Shown piece after piece: positions 1-10,756 of a DNA stretch of 64,000 nt (its first letter is position 1; the number at the start of each line of letters is the position of its first letter). A model generated the notes under the pieces. It was not told the origin of the DNA, searched no databases, and worked only from the letters and a program-made list of their open reading frames with translations. A program made the position numbers and the translations under genes. The DNA comes from Pseudomonas fluorescens (GTDB taxonomy: Bacteria; Pseudomonadota; Gammaproteobacteria; Pseudomonadales; Pseudomonadaceae), in assembly GCF_001708445.1 (NCBI RefSeq), contig NZ_CP015637.1:4899001-4963000 (forward strand). Reading direction: 5' to 3'.

Positions 1-758
1 AGGAAAGTGGTGGTCATCGATCTCACGGGGCCAATCGCAGTGAGCAAGCGGAAGTACAACACATAGGCAAACGCCGTACACACCAGCCCCAGGCCCAGCA
101 GCGACAACCACACCTGCCACCCACCCCAACTCGCGGGCGGATGGCTGATGGCGCTGTAGATAAACAACGGCAGCAGGAACAACGTGGCGCCGAGCATGCT
201 GCCCAGGGCGGAAAGACGACTGTCCAATCCTCCCCGCTGGTCCAGCCAGCGGCGCGCCAGGAACCCGGCAAAGCCATAACACGTAGTCGCCAGCAAACAG
301 GCCAGCGCGCCCATCAATAATTCCAGGTCAAACGCCACCGGGCCCGCGCGGGTCAGCACGCCTACACCGAAAAGCCCCAGGCACACCCCGGCGATTTTCG
401 ACGGGGTCAGCCGCTCGCTGAAGAACAGCCCGCCGATCAACACCCCCATCAACGGCGTGGTGGCATTGAAGATCGCCGAGTAACCCGCTGGCAGCACCTG
501 GGCGGCCACCGAATACATCGTCGCGGGAATCCCGGAGTTGATCACCCCCAGCAGCAGGACGGTCTTGAACTTGCCCTGGAAGTCCCAGCGCACGCGCATC
601 ATCGCCAGGATCACCAACAACCCTGCGGCGGCAATCGACACGCGGAAAAACGCGGTCGGCACCGTGCCAATCTCTGGCGCGATGATGCGCATGAACAGGA
701 AACTCGCGCCCCAGATGGCGGCGAGCCCCAGCAAGTACAAGGTGTCGACAGGTCTCAC
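1..758 (-). CDS. EamA/DMT-family transporter, 3' end cut by window edge
   Basis: Inner-membrane drug/metabolite transporter of the EamA type. The minus-strand frame starts at a GTG (758-756) preceded by a good AGGAG ribosome site and stays open to base 1, so the C-terminus lies outside the window. The start reads MRPVDTLYLLGLAAIWGASF, the typical first helix of the family, and hydrophobic segments follow at regular spacing. Near the window edge the frame reads YFRLLTAIGPVRSMTTTFL, the conserved start of the second EamA repeat. The substrate cannot be told from sequence. It is followed upstream by the chemoreceptor gene on the same strand with a 52-base gap. Confidence 0.85.
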   Translation of the reverse strand, partial: MRPVDTLYLLGLAAIWGASFLFMRIIAPEIGTVPTAFFRVSIAAAGLLVILAMMRVRWDFQGKFKTVLLLGVINSGIPATMYSVAAQVLPAGYSAIFNATTPLMGVLIGGLFFSERLTPSKIAGVCLGLFGVGVLTRAGPVAFDLELLMGALACLLATTCYGFAGFLARRWLDQRGGLDSRLSALGSMLGATLFLLPLFIYSAISHPPASWGGWQVWLSLLGLGLVCTAFAYVLYFRLLTAIGPVRSMTTTF

Positions 759-810
759 GTAACGCTCCTACCTCAATAAGCCGGCGAGTGTTACATGACC
801 TTTCTATTGA

Positions 811-2436
811 TTACAGAACAAACCGCGTCACCAACCCATTCAGGTCCACCGCCAGGCGCGACAGTTCCTGGCTGGCGGCCGAGGTCTGGGTGGCGCCAGC
901 GGCGGTCTGGGTCGACAGGTCCCGGATATTCACCAGGCTGCGGTCCACTTCGCGGGCCACCAACGCTTGTTGCTCGGCGGCGCTGGCGATCACCAGGTTG
1001 CGCTGGCTGATCTGCGAGATGGCAGCGGTGATTTTTTCCAGGGCGCTGCCGGCGTTGTTGGCCCGTTGCAAGGTTTGGCCGGCGTGCTCGGCGCTGCTGT
1101 TCAAGGCACTGACGGTGTCCTGGGTGCCTTGCTGAATGCCGGCGATCATCTGCTCGATTTCTTCGGTGGAATCCTGGGTACGCTGGGCCAGTGAGCGCAC
1201 TTCATCGGCGACCACCGCAAAGCCACGCCCGGCCTCACCCGCGCGGGCGGCTTCAATGGCGGCGTTGAGCGCCAGCAGGTTGGTTTGACCGGCAATGCCG
1301 CGGATCACTTCCAGCACCTTGCTGATGTCCTGGGCCTGCATCGCCAGGCCCTCGGCTTTGTTCGAAGCGCCGAGCACTTCGTCCACCAGGTTCTGGATCG
1401 AGCTGATGGTTTCGCTGATCTGGTAGTGGCCGTGCTTGCTGTCTTCGTCGGACGCCTGGGACGCTTCGGCGCTGGATACCGCATTGCCCGCCACTTCATC
1501 CACCGCCGCGCTCATCTCGGTCACGGCGGTCGCGGCCTGTTCGATCTCGTCGTTCTGCGCTTGCAGGCCACGTGTGCTCTGTTCCATCACCGAACTCATT
1601 TCTTCAGCCGCCGATGCCAGTTGCTGCGCCGATTCGCTGATGCCACGGATGGTGGTTTGCAGTTGCGCCTGCATGGTTGCCAGTGCTGTCAGCAGTTGTG
1701 CCGGTTCGTCATGGCCCTGCACCACGACGGGCTGGCTCAAGTCTCCGGCGGCAATGCTGCGCGCAACGCTCAGGGCCTGGCCCAGTGGCGCGGTGATGCT
1801 GCGGGTCAACAGCCAGGCCAGCAGCAAGGTGGCGACCAGCGCAACGCTGATGATCAGGCCGACAATCCACTGCGCGCGCGTATACACCTGTGCCGCTGCA
1901 TCGGTTGCGGCTTCCACGCCGTTCTGGTTGAAGGTGATCATGTCCTCCAGGCTCTTGGTGAGGATTCCACCCTGTGGCGCCAGGCGGTTGTTGAGCAGGT
2001 CGATAGCGTCCTGCTGCTGGTCCTTATCCACCAGGGCGATCATCTGCCCGACGATGGTGAGGTAAGTGTTCACGTTGGCTTTGACCTGCTTGAGCAGTTC
2101 GCGCTCCTGGTCACTGCTGAGCAGGGTTTCGTGATGGTCCAGCAGGGTTTGCAATTCCGTACGCTGGCGGCTGATCAGGCCTTTGCTGTTGTCACGCACG
2201 CGCGACTCGTCGGTGGTTGCCAGGCGCAACGCTTCCAGACGGATGCTGGCCACGTAGGCCGCGCTGTCATGGATATTCTCGATGCTCGGCATCCACGACC
2301 CCTCGATCACCAGGGCGCTTTCACGCAGCTTGGCCATCTGACCCAGACCAAACAGGCCGACAATCACCAGCAGGCTGGCCAACACCCCAAAACTCAGACT
2401 GGCGCGCAGCCCGATCCTCATGTTCCTCAATGACAT
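811..2436 (-). CDS. methyl-accepting chemotaxis protein
   Basis: Transmembrane chemoreceptor of 541 residues that signals to CheA/CheW. Visible architecture: a first membrane helix at about residues 11-32, a periplasmic helical region rich in Leu/Gln/Glu (four-helix-bundle 4HB_MCP type, about 35-185), a second membrane helix at about 188-211 ending in [10 protein letters not shown], a HAMP domain, then the cytoplasmic coiled coil. The hairpin tip contains the near-invariant [16 protein letters not shown] and [12 protein letters not shown] stretches. The start has a strong GAGGAG site eight bases upstream. The ligand is unknown, and no CheB/CheR pentapeptide is evident at the C-terminus (…TRFVL). 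Confidence 0.95.
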   Translation of the reverse strand: MSLRNMRIGLRASLSFGVLASLLVIVGLFGLGQMAKLRESALVIEGSWMPSIENIHDSAAYVASIRLEALRLATTDESRVRDNSKGLISRQRTELQTLLDHHETLLSSDQERELLKQVKANVNTYLTIVGQMIALVDKDQQQDAIDLLNNRLAPQGGILTKSLEDMITFNQNGVEAATDAAAQVYTRAQWIVGLIISVALVATLLLAWLLTRSITAPLGQALSVARSIAAGDLSQPVVVQGHDEPAQLLTALATMQAQLQTTIRGISESAQQLASAAEEMSSVMEQSTRGLQAQNDEIEQAATAVTEMSAAVDEVAGNAVSSAEASQASDEDSKHGHYQISETISSIQNLVDEVLGASNKAEGLAMQAQDISKVLEVIRGIAGQTNLLALNAAIEAARAGEAGRGFAVVADEVRSLAQRTQDSTEEIEQMIAGIQQGTQDTVSALNSSAEHAGQTLQRANNAGSALEKITAAISQISQRNLVIASAAEQQALVAREVDRSLVNIRDLSTQTAAGATQTSAASQELSRLAVDLNGLVTRFVL

Positions 2437-2838
2437 CTCAGTGCTCCTCGGGCGATTAAAACCAGTTCCCGGATCGGTCTTCTGACCTTGTTAGGGTGGG
2501 AGAGGGCGCGGTATATATCAAAGTGCCATCACTGCGGTAATCAGGGTTTCCCTTAGGCTGTATCGAAATGCTTACACATGCTGAAAACCAGTCGCCGTGC
2601 GGGTTTGCCTCGGCTGCTGCGGCCAGGCCACGTGGTTACAGGCTTTCAGATGAAACGTTTAACGTACGAAACGCGACTTTAGGGGGTGTTTATTGACCGT
2701 ATGGTCGAATTAAAAAAACTGAAAATAAATGTACGATCTGCGCGAAGTTGTACAAGCCGTCGGAAAAAAACATCCTTCTCCTGTCACTCTTCACTGGCTA
2801 AGCTCAGGGCTTCCAGATGCCCGTTCGAGGTTTCCCGC
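2437..2838. other. 402-base intergenic region, divergent promoters expected
   Basis: No convincing gene. It separates the divergently transcribed chemoreceptor gene and aceK. An open frame runs into aceK from 2686, but its leader (Lys/Arg/Ser-rich) does not look like AceK, and the aceK start with a Shine-Dalgarno at 2826-2829 is preferred. The region is clearly more AT-rich than its flanks around 2640-2790, as expected of a promoter. Confidence 0.5.
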
Positions 2839-4560
2839 ATGTCGCAATCCACGCCCGCCCTCGCTATTGCGCGGATGATCCTTGAAGGCTTCGACGATTA
2901 CCGCGAGCACTTTCGCCAGATCACCGACGGCGCCCGCGAACGTTTCGAAAAAGCCCAGTGGCAACTGGGGCAGGCAGCCTCGGCGGCGCGTATCAACCTG
3001 TATGAAGAGAAGGTCAGTGAAGTGACCGAGCGCCTGCGGGCTGCCTTCGACGAGGCCACGCTGCTGGATATCGACGTTTGGCCGCTGGTGAAAAGCGCCT
3101 ATATAGGCCTGATTGACCTGCGCTTTGACGATGAGCTGTCCGAGACTTGGTACAACTCGATTTTCTGCGGCCTGTTCAGCCATGACCTGATCAGCGACGG
3201 CTGCATGTTCATCCACACGACCCGGCCGAGCCTGCGTCGGGCGCGAGCGGCGCAGACCCGCATCTACACGCCGGCCGGCAAAATCACCGATATGCTCGCG
3301 CAGATCTTCGCCGACTACCGCTTCAGCGAACCCTATGCCGATTTGCCGGCCGACCTGCGCCGCCTCGAAGCACAACTGCGCGAGAACCTGCCGGATTGGG
3401 TCTGCAAGGACCCGGAGCTCAAGGTCGAGCTGTTTTCCTCGGTGCTCTACCGCAACAAGGGCGCCTACCTCGTAGGACGCATCTACACCCATGAAGAACA
3501 GTGGCCCCTGGTCATCCCGCTGCTGCACCGCGAAGGGCGCGGCATCCAGATCGACGCGCTGATCACCGATGAAGCCGATGTGTCGATCATCTTCTCGTTC
3601 ACCCGTTCTTACTTCATGGTCGACGTACCGGTACCGGCGGAATTCATCGGCTTTCTCAAGCGCATCCTGCCGGGCAAGCACATCGCCGAGCTGTACACCT
3701 CCATCGGGTTCTACAAGCACGGCAAGTCGGAGTTCTACCGCGCGCTGATCAACCACCTGGCGACCACCGATGACCAGTTCATCATGGCCCCCGGCGTGCG
3801 CGGCATGGTCATGAGCGTGTTCACGCTGCCGGGCTTCAACACCGTGTTCAAGATCATCAAGGACCGCTTCTCGCCGTCGAAAAACGTCAACCGCGCCACG
3901 GTGATCGAGAAATACCGCCTGGTCAAAAGCGTCGACCGCGTCGGGCGCATGGCCGATACCCAGGAGTTCGCCGACTTTCGCTTCCCCTTGAGCAAGTTCG
4001 AGCCCGAGTGCCTGGCCGAATTGCTTGACGTGGCCGCCGGCACCGTCGAAGTGGAGGGCGACACCGTGCTGATCCGCCATTGCTGGACCGAACGGCGCAT
4101 GACCCCGCTCAACCTCTACCTCGACAACGCCAACGACGCTCAAGTGCGCGAAGCCCTGGAAGACTACGGCCTGGCCATCAAGCAATTGGCGGCGGCGAAT
4201 ATCTTTCCCGGTGACATGTTGCTGAAGAACTTCGGCGTCACCCGCCACGGCCGTGTGGTGTTCTACGACTATGACGAAATCTGCTTCCTGACCGAGGCCA
4301 ATTTCCGCCACATCCCCGCACCCCGCACCCCCGAGGATGAAATGGCCTCCGAGCCCTGGTACTCCATCGGCCCGCTGGATGTGTTCCCCGAAGAATTCCC
4401 GCCGTTCCTGTTTGCCGACGCTGGCCAGCGCAAGCTGTTCAATGAACTGCACGGCGAGCTGTATAACGCCGACTACTGGAAAAGCCTGCAAGACGCGATT
4501 CGGGCCGGCAAGGTCATCGATGTGTTCCCTTACCGGCGCAAGGACCGCGATAACGAATGA
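2839..4560 (+). CDS. aceK: isocitrate dehydrogenase kinase/phosphatase
   Basis: Bifunctional cytoplasmic enzyme that phosphorylates and dephosphorylates isocitrate dehydrogenase, switching carbon between the TCA cycle and the glyoxylate shunt. The chosen start ([20 protein letters not shown]) gives 573 residues, the usual family length, and has a GAGG site nine bases upstream; an upstream in-frame extension is rejected. Conserved family sequence runs throughout, including the N-terminal FDDYREHF region, the ATP-site region around the [20 protein letters not shown] stretch, and the C-terminal kinase-like [23 protein letters not shown] loop with the expected catalytic Asp and metal-binding residues. 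It is encoded alone, upstream of hrpA. Confidence 0.97.
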   Translation: MSQSTPALAIARMILEGFDDYREHFRQITDGARERFEKAQWQLGQAASAARINLYEEKVSEVTERLRAAFDEATLLDIDVWPLVKSAYIGLIDLRFDDELSETWYNSIFCGLFSHDLISDGCMFIHTTRPSLRRARAAQTRIYTPAGKITDMLAQIFADYRFSEPYADLPADLRRLEAQLRENLPDWVCKDPELKVELFSSVLYRNKGAYLVGRIYTHEEQWPLVIPLLHREGRGIQIDALITDEADVSIIFSFTRSYFMVDVPVPAEFIGFLKRILPGKHIAELYTSIGFYKHGKSEFYRALINHLATTDDQFIMAPGVRGMVMSVFTLPGFNTVFKIIKDRFSPSKNVNRATVIEKYRLVKSVDRVGRMADTQEFADFRFPLSKFEPECLAELLDVAAGTVEVEGDTVLIRHCWTERRMTPLNLYLDNANDAQVREALEDYGLAIKQLAAANIFPGDMLLKNFGVTRHGRVVFYDYDEICFLTEANFRHIPAPRTPEDEMASEPWYSIGPLDVFPEEFPPFLFADAGQRKLFNELHGELYNADYWKSLQDAIRAGKVIDVFPYRRKDRDNE

Positions 4561-4630
4561 GGGGCGCGCGCGGCGGCGGTTTTCTGCGACAATCCGCCCC
4601 CTGCATAAATAGACGACCCAAACGCACCTG

Positions 4631-7600
4631 ATGACTGACCAAGCGCCTGCTATCGACCAACTGCTGAAAAACCTCGACCACGCCATGCTCGCCGACCGCC
4701 ACCGCTTGCGGCGGCAGTTGCTCGAGCTGCGCAAGAAGCCCGATGAGGAGAAGCTGGCGCAGTGGGTCACGCGCATGCAGGCGTCCTGTGCCCAGGTCAC
4801 GGCGCGGCGTGCCAGCCTGCCGGTGATTCGCTACGACGACAGCCTGCCGATTGCCGCCAAGCGCGATGAGATCAAGGAAGCATTGCTCAAGCATCAGGTG
4901 CTGATCATTGCGGGCGAAACTGGCTCGGGTAAAACCACCCAACTGCCGAAAATCTGCCTGGAAATCGGCCGCGGCCAACACGGCCTGATCGGTCATACCC
5001 AGCCGCGCCGGATTGCCGCGCGCAGTGTCGCCAGTCGCGTCGCCGAAGAGTTGGCCACGCCGCTGGGCGCGCTGGTCGGCTATCAGGTGCGCTTTGAAGA
5101 CCAAAGCGACTCCAACACCCTGATCAAGCTGATGACCGATGGCATCCTGCTGGCCGAAACCCAGAACGATCGCTACCTCGAACGCTACGACACGATCATC
5201 GTCGACGAAGCCCACGAACGCAGCCTGAACATCGACTTCCTGCTCGGCTACCTGAAGACCCTGCTGCCGCGTCGTCCGGACCTGAAGGTGATCATCACCT
5301 CGGCAACCATCGACCTGGAGCGTTTCTCCAAGCACTTCGACGATGCGCCGATTGTCGAGGTTTCGGGCCGCACCTTTCCGGTGGACACCTGGTACCGTCC
5401 ACTGACCCTGGAACAGGACGAAGAGGGCAACCGTGTCGAAGATGACTTGACCGTCGACCAGGCCATCCTCGCCACCCTCGATGAAATCGCCGCCTATGAG
5501 CGCAGCGAGCGGCGCAGCCCCGGCGATGTGCTGGTGTTTTTGCCCGGCGAGCGCGAGATTCGTGACGCCGCCGACATGCTGCGCAAGGCGCAGCTCAAGC
5601 ACACTGAAATTCTGCCGCTGTACGCGCGCCTGTCGCCGGCCGAACAGCAGCGTATCTTCCAGTCCCATCCCGGACGACGTGTGGTGCTGGCGACCAACGT
5701 CGCCGAAACCTCGCTGACCGTGCCGGGCATCCGCTATGTGATCGACAGCGGCACCGCACGCATCAGCCGCTACAGCTACCGCGCCAAGGTGCAGCGCCTG
5801 CCGATCGAGGCGATTTCCCAGGCCAGCGCCAACCAGCGTAAAGGCCGTTGCGGGCGGGTTGAACCGGGGATCTGCATTCGCTTGTACAGCGAAGAAGACT
5901 TTATCGGGCGCCCGGAATTTACCGACCCGGAAATCCTGCGCACCAACCTGGCTGCCGTGATCCTGCAGATGCTGCACCTGCGCCTGGGTGAAATCACCGA
6001 CTTCCCGTTTATCGAGCCGCCGGATGGCAAGGCGATCAGCGACGGTTTCAACCTGTTGCAGGAGCTCTCGGCCGTCGACCGCAACAGTCAGCTGACGCCG
6101 CTGGGGCGCCAATTGGCGCGCCTGCCGGTGGACCCGCGCATGGGCCGCATGCTGCTGGAAGCCGCCAAGCTCGGCAGCTTGCAGGAAGTACTCATCGTGG
6201 CCAGCGCCATGTCGATCCAGGACCCACGCGAGCGCCCACCGGAACGCCAGCAGGCCGCCGACCAGGCCCACGCACAATGGAAGGACCCGGATTCGGACTT
6301 CGCCGGGTTGGTCAACCTCTGGCGCGGCTTTGAAGAACAACGCCAGGAACTGACCGCCAGCCCGCTGCGCAACTGGTGCCGCAAGAACTTCCTCAACTAT
6401 TTGCGCCTGCGCGAGTGGCGAGACTCCCATCGTCAGTTGAGCTTGATCTGTCGCGACATGCAGTTGACGGTCAATAAGGAACCGGCGGACTTCCCCAAAC
6501 TGCACAAGGCGGTGCTGTCTGGCCTGCTCAGCCAGATCGGCCAGAAGACCGAAGACGGCGATTACCTCGGCGCGCGTCAGCGGCGCTTCTGGATTCATCC
6601 GTCGTCGGGCATCGGCAAGAAGCGCCCGCAATGGTTGATGACCGCCGAACTGGTGGAAACCACCAAGCTGTATGCGCGCATGGTGGCCAAGATCGATGCC
6701 GACTGGATCGAGCCATTGGCCGGGCACCTGATCAAGAAAAACCACTTCGAGCCCCATTGGGAGAAGAAGCGCGGCCAAGTCGTGGCGTTCGAGCAGATCA
6801 CCTTGTTCGGGCTGATTGTGGTCGGTCGGCGGCCGGTGCATTACGGGCCCATCGACCCGGTGGTGTCCCGCGAGCTGTTTATCCGCGAGGGCCTGGTGCG
6901 CGGCGAGATTCAGTCCCGCGCCAAGTGCCTGGCGGCCAACCAGCAACTGCTGGAGCAGCTCGACGAACTGGAAGTCAAGGCGCGCCGTCGCGACATCCTG
7001 GCGGACGAAGAAACCCTCTACGCCTTCTACGATGCGCGCTTGCCGGCGGAGATCCACCAGACCGCCACCTTCGACAGCTGGTACAAGGTCAACAGCCAGA
7101 AAGACCCGCAATTGCTGATCATGCGCGAAGAAGACGTGCTGGCCCGCGAAGCCAGCGAAGTCACTGCCGCACATTACCCCGACACCCTGCACCTGGGCGA
7201 CCTGGAACTGGCCCTGAGTTACCACTTCGAGCCCAACCATCCGCGCGACGGCGTGACCCTGCGGGTACCGGCGCCGCTGCTGCCGGCCTTGCCGCCGGAG
7301 CGTCTCGAATGGCTGGTGCCGGGGGTGATCGAAGCCAAGTGCATCGCGCTGGTGCGTAACCTGCCCAAGGCACTGCGCAAAAACTTCGTGCCGGTGCCGG
7401 ATTTCGTCAAGGCCGCGCTGCAACGCATCGAATTTGGCCAGGGCTCGCTGCCCCAGGCATTGGGCCGCGAACTGCTGCGCATGACCGGCGCGCGGGTCAG
7501 TGATGAAGCCTGGGCCGAGGCCGCGCAGCAAGTCGACAGCCACTTGAGGATGAACCTGGAAGTGGTCGACGGCCAGGGCAAGTTCCTCGGCGAAGGCCGC

Positions 7601-8542
7601 GACCTGGCCGAGCTGACCGCGCGCTTTGCCGAAGCCAGCCAGGCCGCATTGGCCGTGCCGCAGACCGCGAAAAGCCAGCAACCGGTGCAAGCCAAGGCGT
7701 TCGCGGCGGTGGCCGAGAAGACCCAGCAGAAGATCGCCGGGCTGTCGATGACGGTGTACCCGGCGCTGGTGGAGGAGGGTGGCACGGTCAAGGAGGGGCG
7801 TTTCTCAACGGCCGCGGAGGCTGAATTCCAGCACCGCCGCGCGTTGCAACGCTTGCTGATGCAGCAACTGGCTGAACCGGCGAAATTCCTGCGCGGCAAG
7901 TTGCCCGGCCTGACCGAATTGGGCCTGATGTACCGCGAACTGGGGCGTATCGATGCCTTGGTGGAAGACATCCTGCTGGCCAGCCTCGACAGTTGCGTGC
8001 TGGACGGCGAAGCCAGCCTGCCGCGCGACGGTGCCGGCCTGGCGGCCTTGGCCGAACGTAAGCGTGGCAGCTGGACCGAGCACGCCGAACGCCTGGCGCG
8101 CTTGACCCTGGAGGTGCTGAAGCTCTGGCACGGCCTGCAAAAGCGCTTCAAAGGCAAGATCGACCTGGCCCAGGCGGTGGCCTTGAACGATATCAAGCAA
8201 CAGTTGAGCAATCTGGTCTATCCCGGTTTTGTGCGGGAAACCCCGGCGCAATGGTTCAAGGAGCTGCCGCGTTTCCTCAAGGCCATCGAGCTGCGCCTGG
8301 AGAAGCTGCCGAGCCAGGTGCAAAAGGACCGGGTGTGGAGCACCGAGCTGGGCGGCCTTTGGGCGCAGTACCAGAACCGCCTGAACAAACATGCCCAGGA
8401 AGGCAAGCGCGACCCTCAGTTGGAACTCTATCGCTGGTGGTTGGAGGAGTATCGCGTGTCGTTGTTTGCCCAGCAGTTGGGCACCAAGGTACCGATTTCC
8501 GACAAGCGCCTGAGCAAGCAGTGGAGCCAGGTAGAACCCTGA
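4631..8542 (+). CDS. hrpA: ATP-dependent RNA helicase HrpA
   Basis: Large DEAH-box RNA helicase of 1303 residues, the full length expected for proteobacterial HrpA. Walker A GETGSGKT is at residues 95-102 and the DEAH box (VDEAHER) at about 191-197. The SAT motif (IITSATID), the helicase C-terminal domain (NVAETSLTVPGIRYVID) and motif VI (QRKGRCGRVEPG) follow, then the HA2/OB-fold region and the long HrpA-specific C-terminal part (DUF3418 type). HrpA helps resolve stalled or colliding ribosomes in E. coli; a similar role is inferred here. It starts 70 bases after aceK on the same strand. Confidence 0.97.
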   Translation: MTDQAPAIDQLLKNLDHAMLADRHRLRRQLLELRKKPDEEKLAQWVTRMQASCAQVTARRASLPVIRYDDSLPIAAKRDEIKEALLKHQVLIIAGETGSGKTTQLPKICLEIGRGQHGLIGHTQPRRIAARSVASRVAEELATPLGALVGYQVRFEDQSDSNTLIKLMTDGILLAETQNDRYLERYDTIIVDEAHERSLNIDFLLGYLKTLLPRRPDLKVIITSATIDLERFSKHFDDAPIVEVSGRTFPVDTWYRPLTLEQDEEGNRVEDDLTVDQAILATLDEIAAYERSERRSPGDVLVFLPGEREIRDAADMLRKAQLKHTEILPLYARLSPAEQQRIFQSHPGRRVVLATNVAETSLTVPGIRYVIDSGTARISRYSYRAKVQRLPIEAISQASANQRKGRCGRVEPGICIRLYSEEDFIGRPEFTDPEILRTNLAAVILQMLHLRLGEITDFPFIEPPDGKAISDGFNLLQELSAVDRNSQLTPLGRQLARLPVDPRMGRMLLEAAKLGSLQEVLIVASAMSIQDPRERPPERQQAADQAHAQWKDPDSDFAGLVNLWRGFEEQRQELTASPLRNWCRKNFLNYLRLREWRDSHRQLSLICRDMQLTVNKEPADFPKLHKAVLSGLLSQIGQKTEDGDYLGARQRRFWIHPSSGIGKKRPQWLMTAELVETTKLYARMVAKIDADWIEPLAGHLIKKNHFEPHWEKKRGQVVAFEQITLFGLIVVGRRPVHYGPIDPVVSRELFIREGLVRGEIQSRAKCLAANQQLLEQLDELEVKARRRDILADEETLYAFYDARLPAEIHQTATFDSWYKVNSQKDPQLLIMREEDVLAREASEVTAAHYPDTLHLGDLELALSYHFEPNHPRDGVTLRVPAPLLPALPPERLEWLVPGVIEAKCIALVRNLPKALRKNFVPVPDFVKAALQRIEFGQGSLPQALGRELLRMTGARVSDEAWAEAAQQVDSHLRMNLEVVDGQGKFLGEGRDLAELTARFAEASQAALAVPQTAKSQQPVQAKAFAAVAEKTQQKIAGLSMTVYPALVEEGGTVKEGRFSTAAEAEFQHRRALQRLLMQQLAEPAKFLRGKLPGLTELGLMYRELGRIDALVEDILLASLDSCVLDGEASLPRDGAGLAALAERKRGSWTEHAERLARLTLEVLKLWHGLQKRFKGKIDLAQAVALNDIKQQLSNLVYPGFVRETPAQWFKELPRFLKAIELRLEKLPSQVQKDRVWSTELGGLWAQYQNRLNKHAQEGKRDPQLELYRWWLEEYRVSLFAQQLGTKVPISDKRLSKQWSQVEP

Positions 8543-8576
8543 AGCCTCTCCCTGCCTCCAGGACTGGGCAGGTCCA

Positions 8577-8668
8577 AATGTGGGAGGGGGCTTGCCCCCG
8601 ATAGCGGTGTATCAGTCACAGAATCTTTGCCTGACACACCGCTATCGGGGCAAGCCCCCTCCCACATT
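8577..8668. repeat. REPIN (paired inverted REP sequences)
   Basis: Two REP arms, AATGTGGGAGGGGGCTTGCC… and its near-perfect reverse complement, face each other across a spacer of about 25 bases. It lies in the 350-base gap between hrpA and the KAS III gene. The core is the P. fluorescens-type REP, and the same arm recurs at 55,910 and 60,767. The rest of the gap (8669-8892) holds no gene I can support; it should contain the promoter of the KAS III gene. Confidence 0.9.
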
Positions 8669-8892
8669 AGAAATCGGTGCGCTTTGAACAGTGGCATATG
8701 GCGCCAAATCCCTGGGTTTGTGGCAAACTTCGCGGTTATAAATGCCGGGATCGTCGTGATGGGCTGGTGCGCAGCCGCGGCGCGATGGAATAAAGCGTTG
8801 CCAGTTTGGTGCCCGCGGTGGGGAATCGGACTACTTACAGTTTGGTACGACGGTACCAATATCTTCTGCCTGACAGATTTAGAGGAACGACC

Positions 8893-10014
8893 GTGCATAA
8901 CGTCGTCATCAGCGGCACTGGCTTGTACACCCCGGCCAACAGCATCTCCAACGAAGAGCTGGTGCAGTCTTTCAATACCTACGTGCAGCAGTTCAACAGC
9001 GACAACGCCGCTGCCATCGAGCGCGGCGAGGTGCAGGCGCTGACCGAGTCCAGCGCAGCCTTTATCGAGAAGGCCTCCGGTATCAAAAGCCGCTTTGTCA
9101 TGGACAAGGACGGCATTCTCGACCCGCAACGCATGGCCCCGCGCCTGCCCGAGCGCAGCAACGATGAATGGTCGGTCCTGTGCCAGATGGCTATTGGTGC
9201 CGCCGAGCAAGCCCTGCAGCGCGCCGGCAAGACCGCCGCCGATATCGACGGCGTGATCGTTGCCTGTTCCAACCTGCAGCGTGCGTACCCCGCCATCGCC
9301 ATTGAAGTCCAGGAAGCCCTGGGCATCGAGGGGTTTGGTTTCGATATGAACGTGGCGTGTTCCTCGGCCACCTTCGGCATCCAGAATGCCGCCAACAGCA
9401 TCCAGCTGGGCCAGGCCCGGGCGATCCTGATGGTCAACCCCGAAGTTTGCACCGGCCACTTGAACTTCCGTGACCGCGACAGCCATTTCATCTTCGGTGA
9501 CGCCGCCACGGCCGTGATCCTGGAGCGCGCCGACCTGGCAACTTCCGAGCACCAGTTCGAGGTGGTGAGCACCAAGCTGTTGACCAAGTTCTCCAATAAC
9601 ATCCGCAACAACTTCGGCTTCCTCAACCGTGCGGCGGAAGAGGGCATCGGAGCGCCCGACAAGCTGTTCGTGCAGGAAGGCCGCAAAGTCTTCCGCGATG
9701 TCTGCCCGATGGTCGCCGAGCTGATCGGTGTGCACCTGGAAGAGAACCAGCTGAATGTGGCCGATGTGAAGCGCTTCTGGCTGCACCAGGCCAACCTGAG
9801 CATGAACCACCTGATCGTGAAGAAACTGCTGGGCCGCGAAGCCACGGTGGAAGAAGCACCGGTGATCCTCGACACTTACGCCAATACCAGTTCGGCAGGT
9901 TCGGTGATTGCGTTCCACACCTACCAGGACGACTTGCCCAAGGGCGCCGTGGCGGTGCTCAGCTCGTTCGGCGCCGGGTACTCCATTGGTAGCGTGATCC
10001 TGCGCAAACGCTGA
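8893..10014 (+). CDS. beta-ketoacyl-ACP synthase III family (PA3286-like)
   Basis: Thiolase-fold condensing enzyme of 373 residues. The GTG start (reading MHNVVISGTGLYTP) follows an AGAGGAA ribosome site. The active-site Cys lies in NVACSSATF, the His in WLHQANLSMNHLI and the Asn in DTYANTSSAGSV, so the Cys-His-Asn triad of KAS III is complete. From memory it matches the P. aeruginosa PA3286 type, reported to condense beta-oxidation-derived medium-chain acyl-CoA with malonyl-ACP and so shunt fatty-acid degradation products into synthesis. As in P. aeruginosa, it is followed by an ECF sigma factor and a zinc-finger anti-sigma gene. Substrate assignment is by analogy. Confidence 0.88.
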   Translation: MHNVVISGTGLYTPANSISNEELVQSFNTYVQQFNSDNAAAIERGEVQALTESSAAFIEKASGIKSRFVMDKDGILDPQRMAPRLPERSNDEWSVLCQMAIGAAEQALQRAGKTAADIDGVIVACSNLQRAYPAIAIEVQEALGIEGFGFDMNVACSSATFGIQNAANSIQLGQARAILMVNPEVCTGHLNFRDRDSHFIFGDAATAVILERADLATSEHQFEVVSTKLLTKFSNNIRNNFGFLNRAAEEGIGAPDKLFVQEGRKVFRDVCPMVAELIGVHLEENQLNVADVKRFWLHQANLSMNHLIVKKLLGREATVEEAPVILDTYANTSSAGSVIAFHTYQDDLPKGAVAVLSSFGAGYSIGSVILRKR

Positions 10015-10037
10015 TCTACCGGTCGGTCACGATCCAA

Positions 10038-10104
10038 TGTGGGAGCTGGCTTGCCTGCGATTGCATCACTGCGGTGCCAGCATCGCAGGCAAGCCAGCTC
10101 ACAC
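10038..10104. repeat. REPIN, second sequence type
   Basis: Inverted pair TGTGGGAGCTGGCTTGCCTG… (10038-10061) and its complement (10082-10104), separated by a 20-base spacer. It sits just after the KAS III stop codon, before the ECF sigma gene. The arm differs from the GGGGGCTTGCCCCC type, so two REP subfamilies coexist here. Confidence 0.88.
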
Positions 10105-10141
10105 GGGAATCGGGTTTTCCACGGTGGAATCGAGGTAGACG

Positions 10142-10756
10142 ATGGCGGCAGCGGACGATGCGCACCTGCTTGAACGCTTGCTCAAGGGCGAGCAGCGGGC
10201 CTACAAGGAATTGGTCACCCAATACCAGAGCGCCATGCGCGCGGTGGCCTATGCCATCGTCGGTCAGCGCCATGCCGATGAAATCGTGCAGGACGCCTGG
10301 CTGGCGGTCGTGCGCAACCTGCCCAAGTTCGAAGGACGCTCCAGTCTCAAGACCTGGCTGCTGACCATCACTGCCAACGCCGCCAAGAGCCGTTACAAAC
10401 AGAATCGCCGGGAAGTGCTGCTCGACGATTTGCCCTCGCCCCATGGGACGATCGGTGATGAGCGTTTCTCGCCCGAAGATGGCCACTGGGCCGTCGCCCC
10501 CTATGCCTGGCACCAGGACACGCCGGAAGCCCTGCTGACCGAGGAAGAGCTGCGCAAGTGCCTGGAGCATACGTTGCTGAGTCTGTCTGAGTTGCAAGGC
10601 AGCGTGTTGGTGTTGCGCGAACGCCAGGGCCTGGAACTGGAAGAGATCTGTAATCTTCTGACGCTGTCGCTCTCCAACGTTCGTGTGCTGCTGCATCGAG
10701 CGCGGCTTAAAGTCTTCGCCACGGTGGAGCATTTTGAGGAAACGGGCGAATGTTGA
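10142..10756 (+). CDS. ECF-type RNA polymerase sigma factor
   Basis: 204-residue sigma-70 factor of the extracytoplasmic-function class. Region 2 covers about residues 8-85, with YKELVTQYQSAMRAVAYAIV, the ADEIVQDAWLAV core-binding/-10 segment and FEGRSSLKTWLLTITAN. Region 4 covers about 140-195, with LSELQGSVLVLRERQGLE, EEICNLL and LSNVRVLLHRAR (helix-turn-helix for -35 recognition). A long linker (about 100-135) is rich in His, Trp and Pro. GAGG lies seven bases before the ATG. Its 3' end overlaps the anti-sigma gene by seven bases, implying coupled translation. The orthologue in P. aeruginosa is PA3285, by synteny. Confidence 0.93.
   Translation: MAAADDAHLLERLLKGEQRAYKELVTQYQSAMRAVAYAIVGQRHADEIVQDAWLAVVRNLPKFEGRSSLKTWLLTITANAAKSRYKQNRREVLLDDLPSPHGTIGDERFSPEDGHWAVAPYAWHQDTPEALLTEEELRKCLEHTLLSLSELQGSVLVLRERQGLELEEICNLLTLSLSNVRVLLHRARLKVFATVEHFEETGEC

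Noticed and set aside
1285..2433. 382-codon plus-strand open frame
   Set aside because: Antisense to the chemoreceptor gene, whose signalling hairpin is unmistakable.
2791..4800. 669-codon minus-strand open frame
   Set aside because: Antisense shadow of aceK and the hrpA start.
4514..7690. 1058-codon minus-strand open frame
   Set aside because: Lies antisense to hrpA, whose plus frame carries all helicase motifs. Composition (His/Gln/Ala/Val-rich) is typical of a shadow frame in GC-rich DNA.
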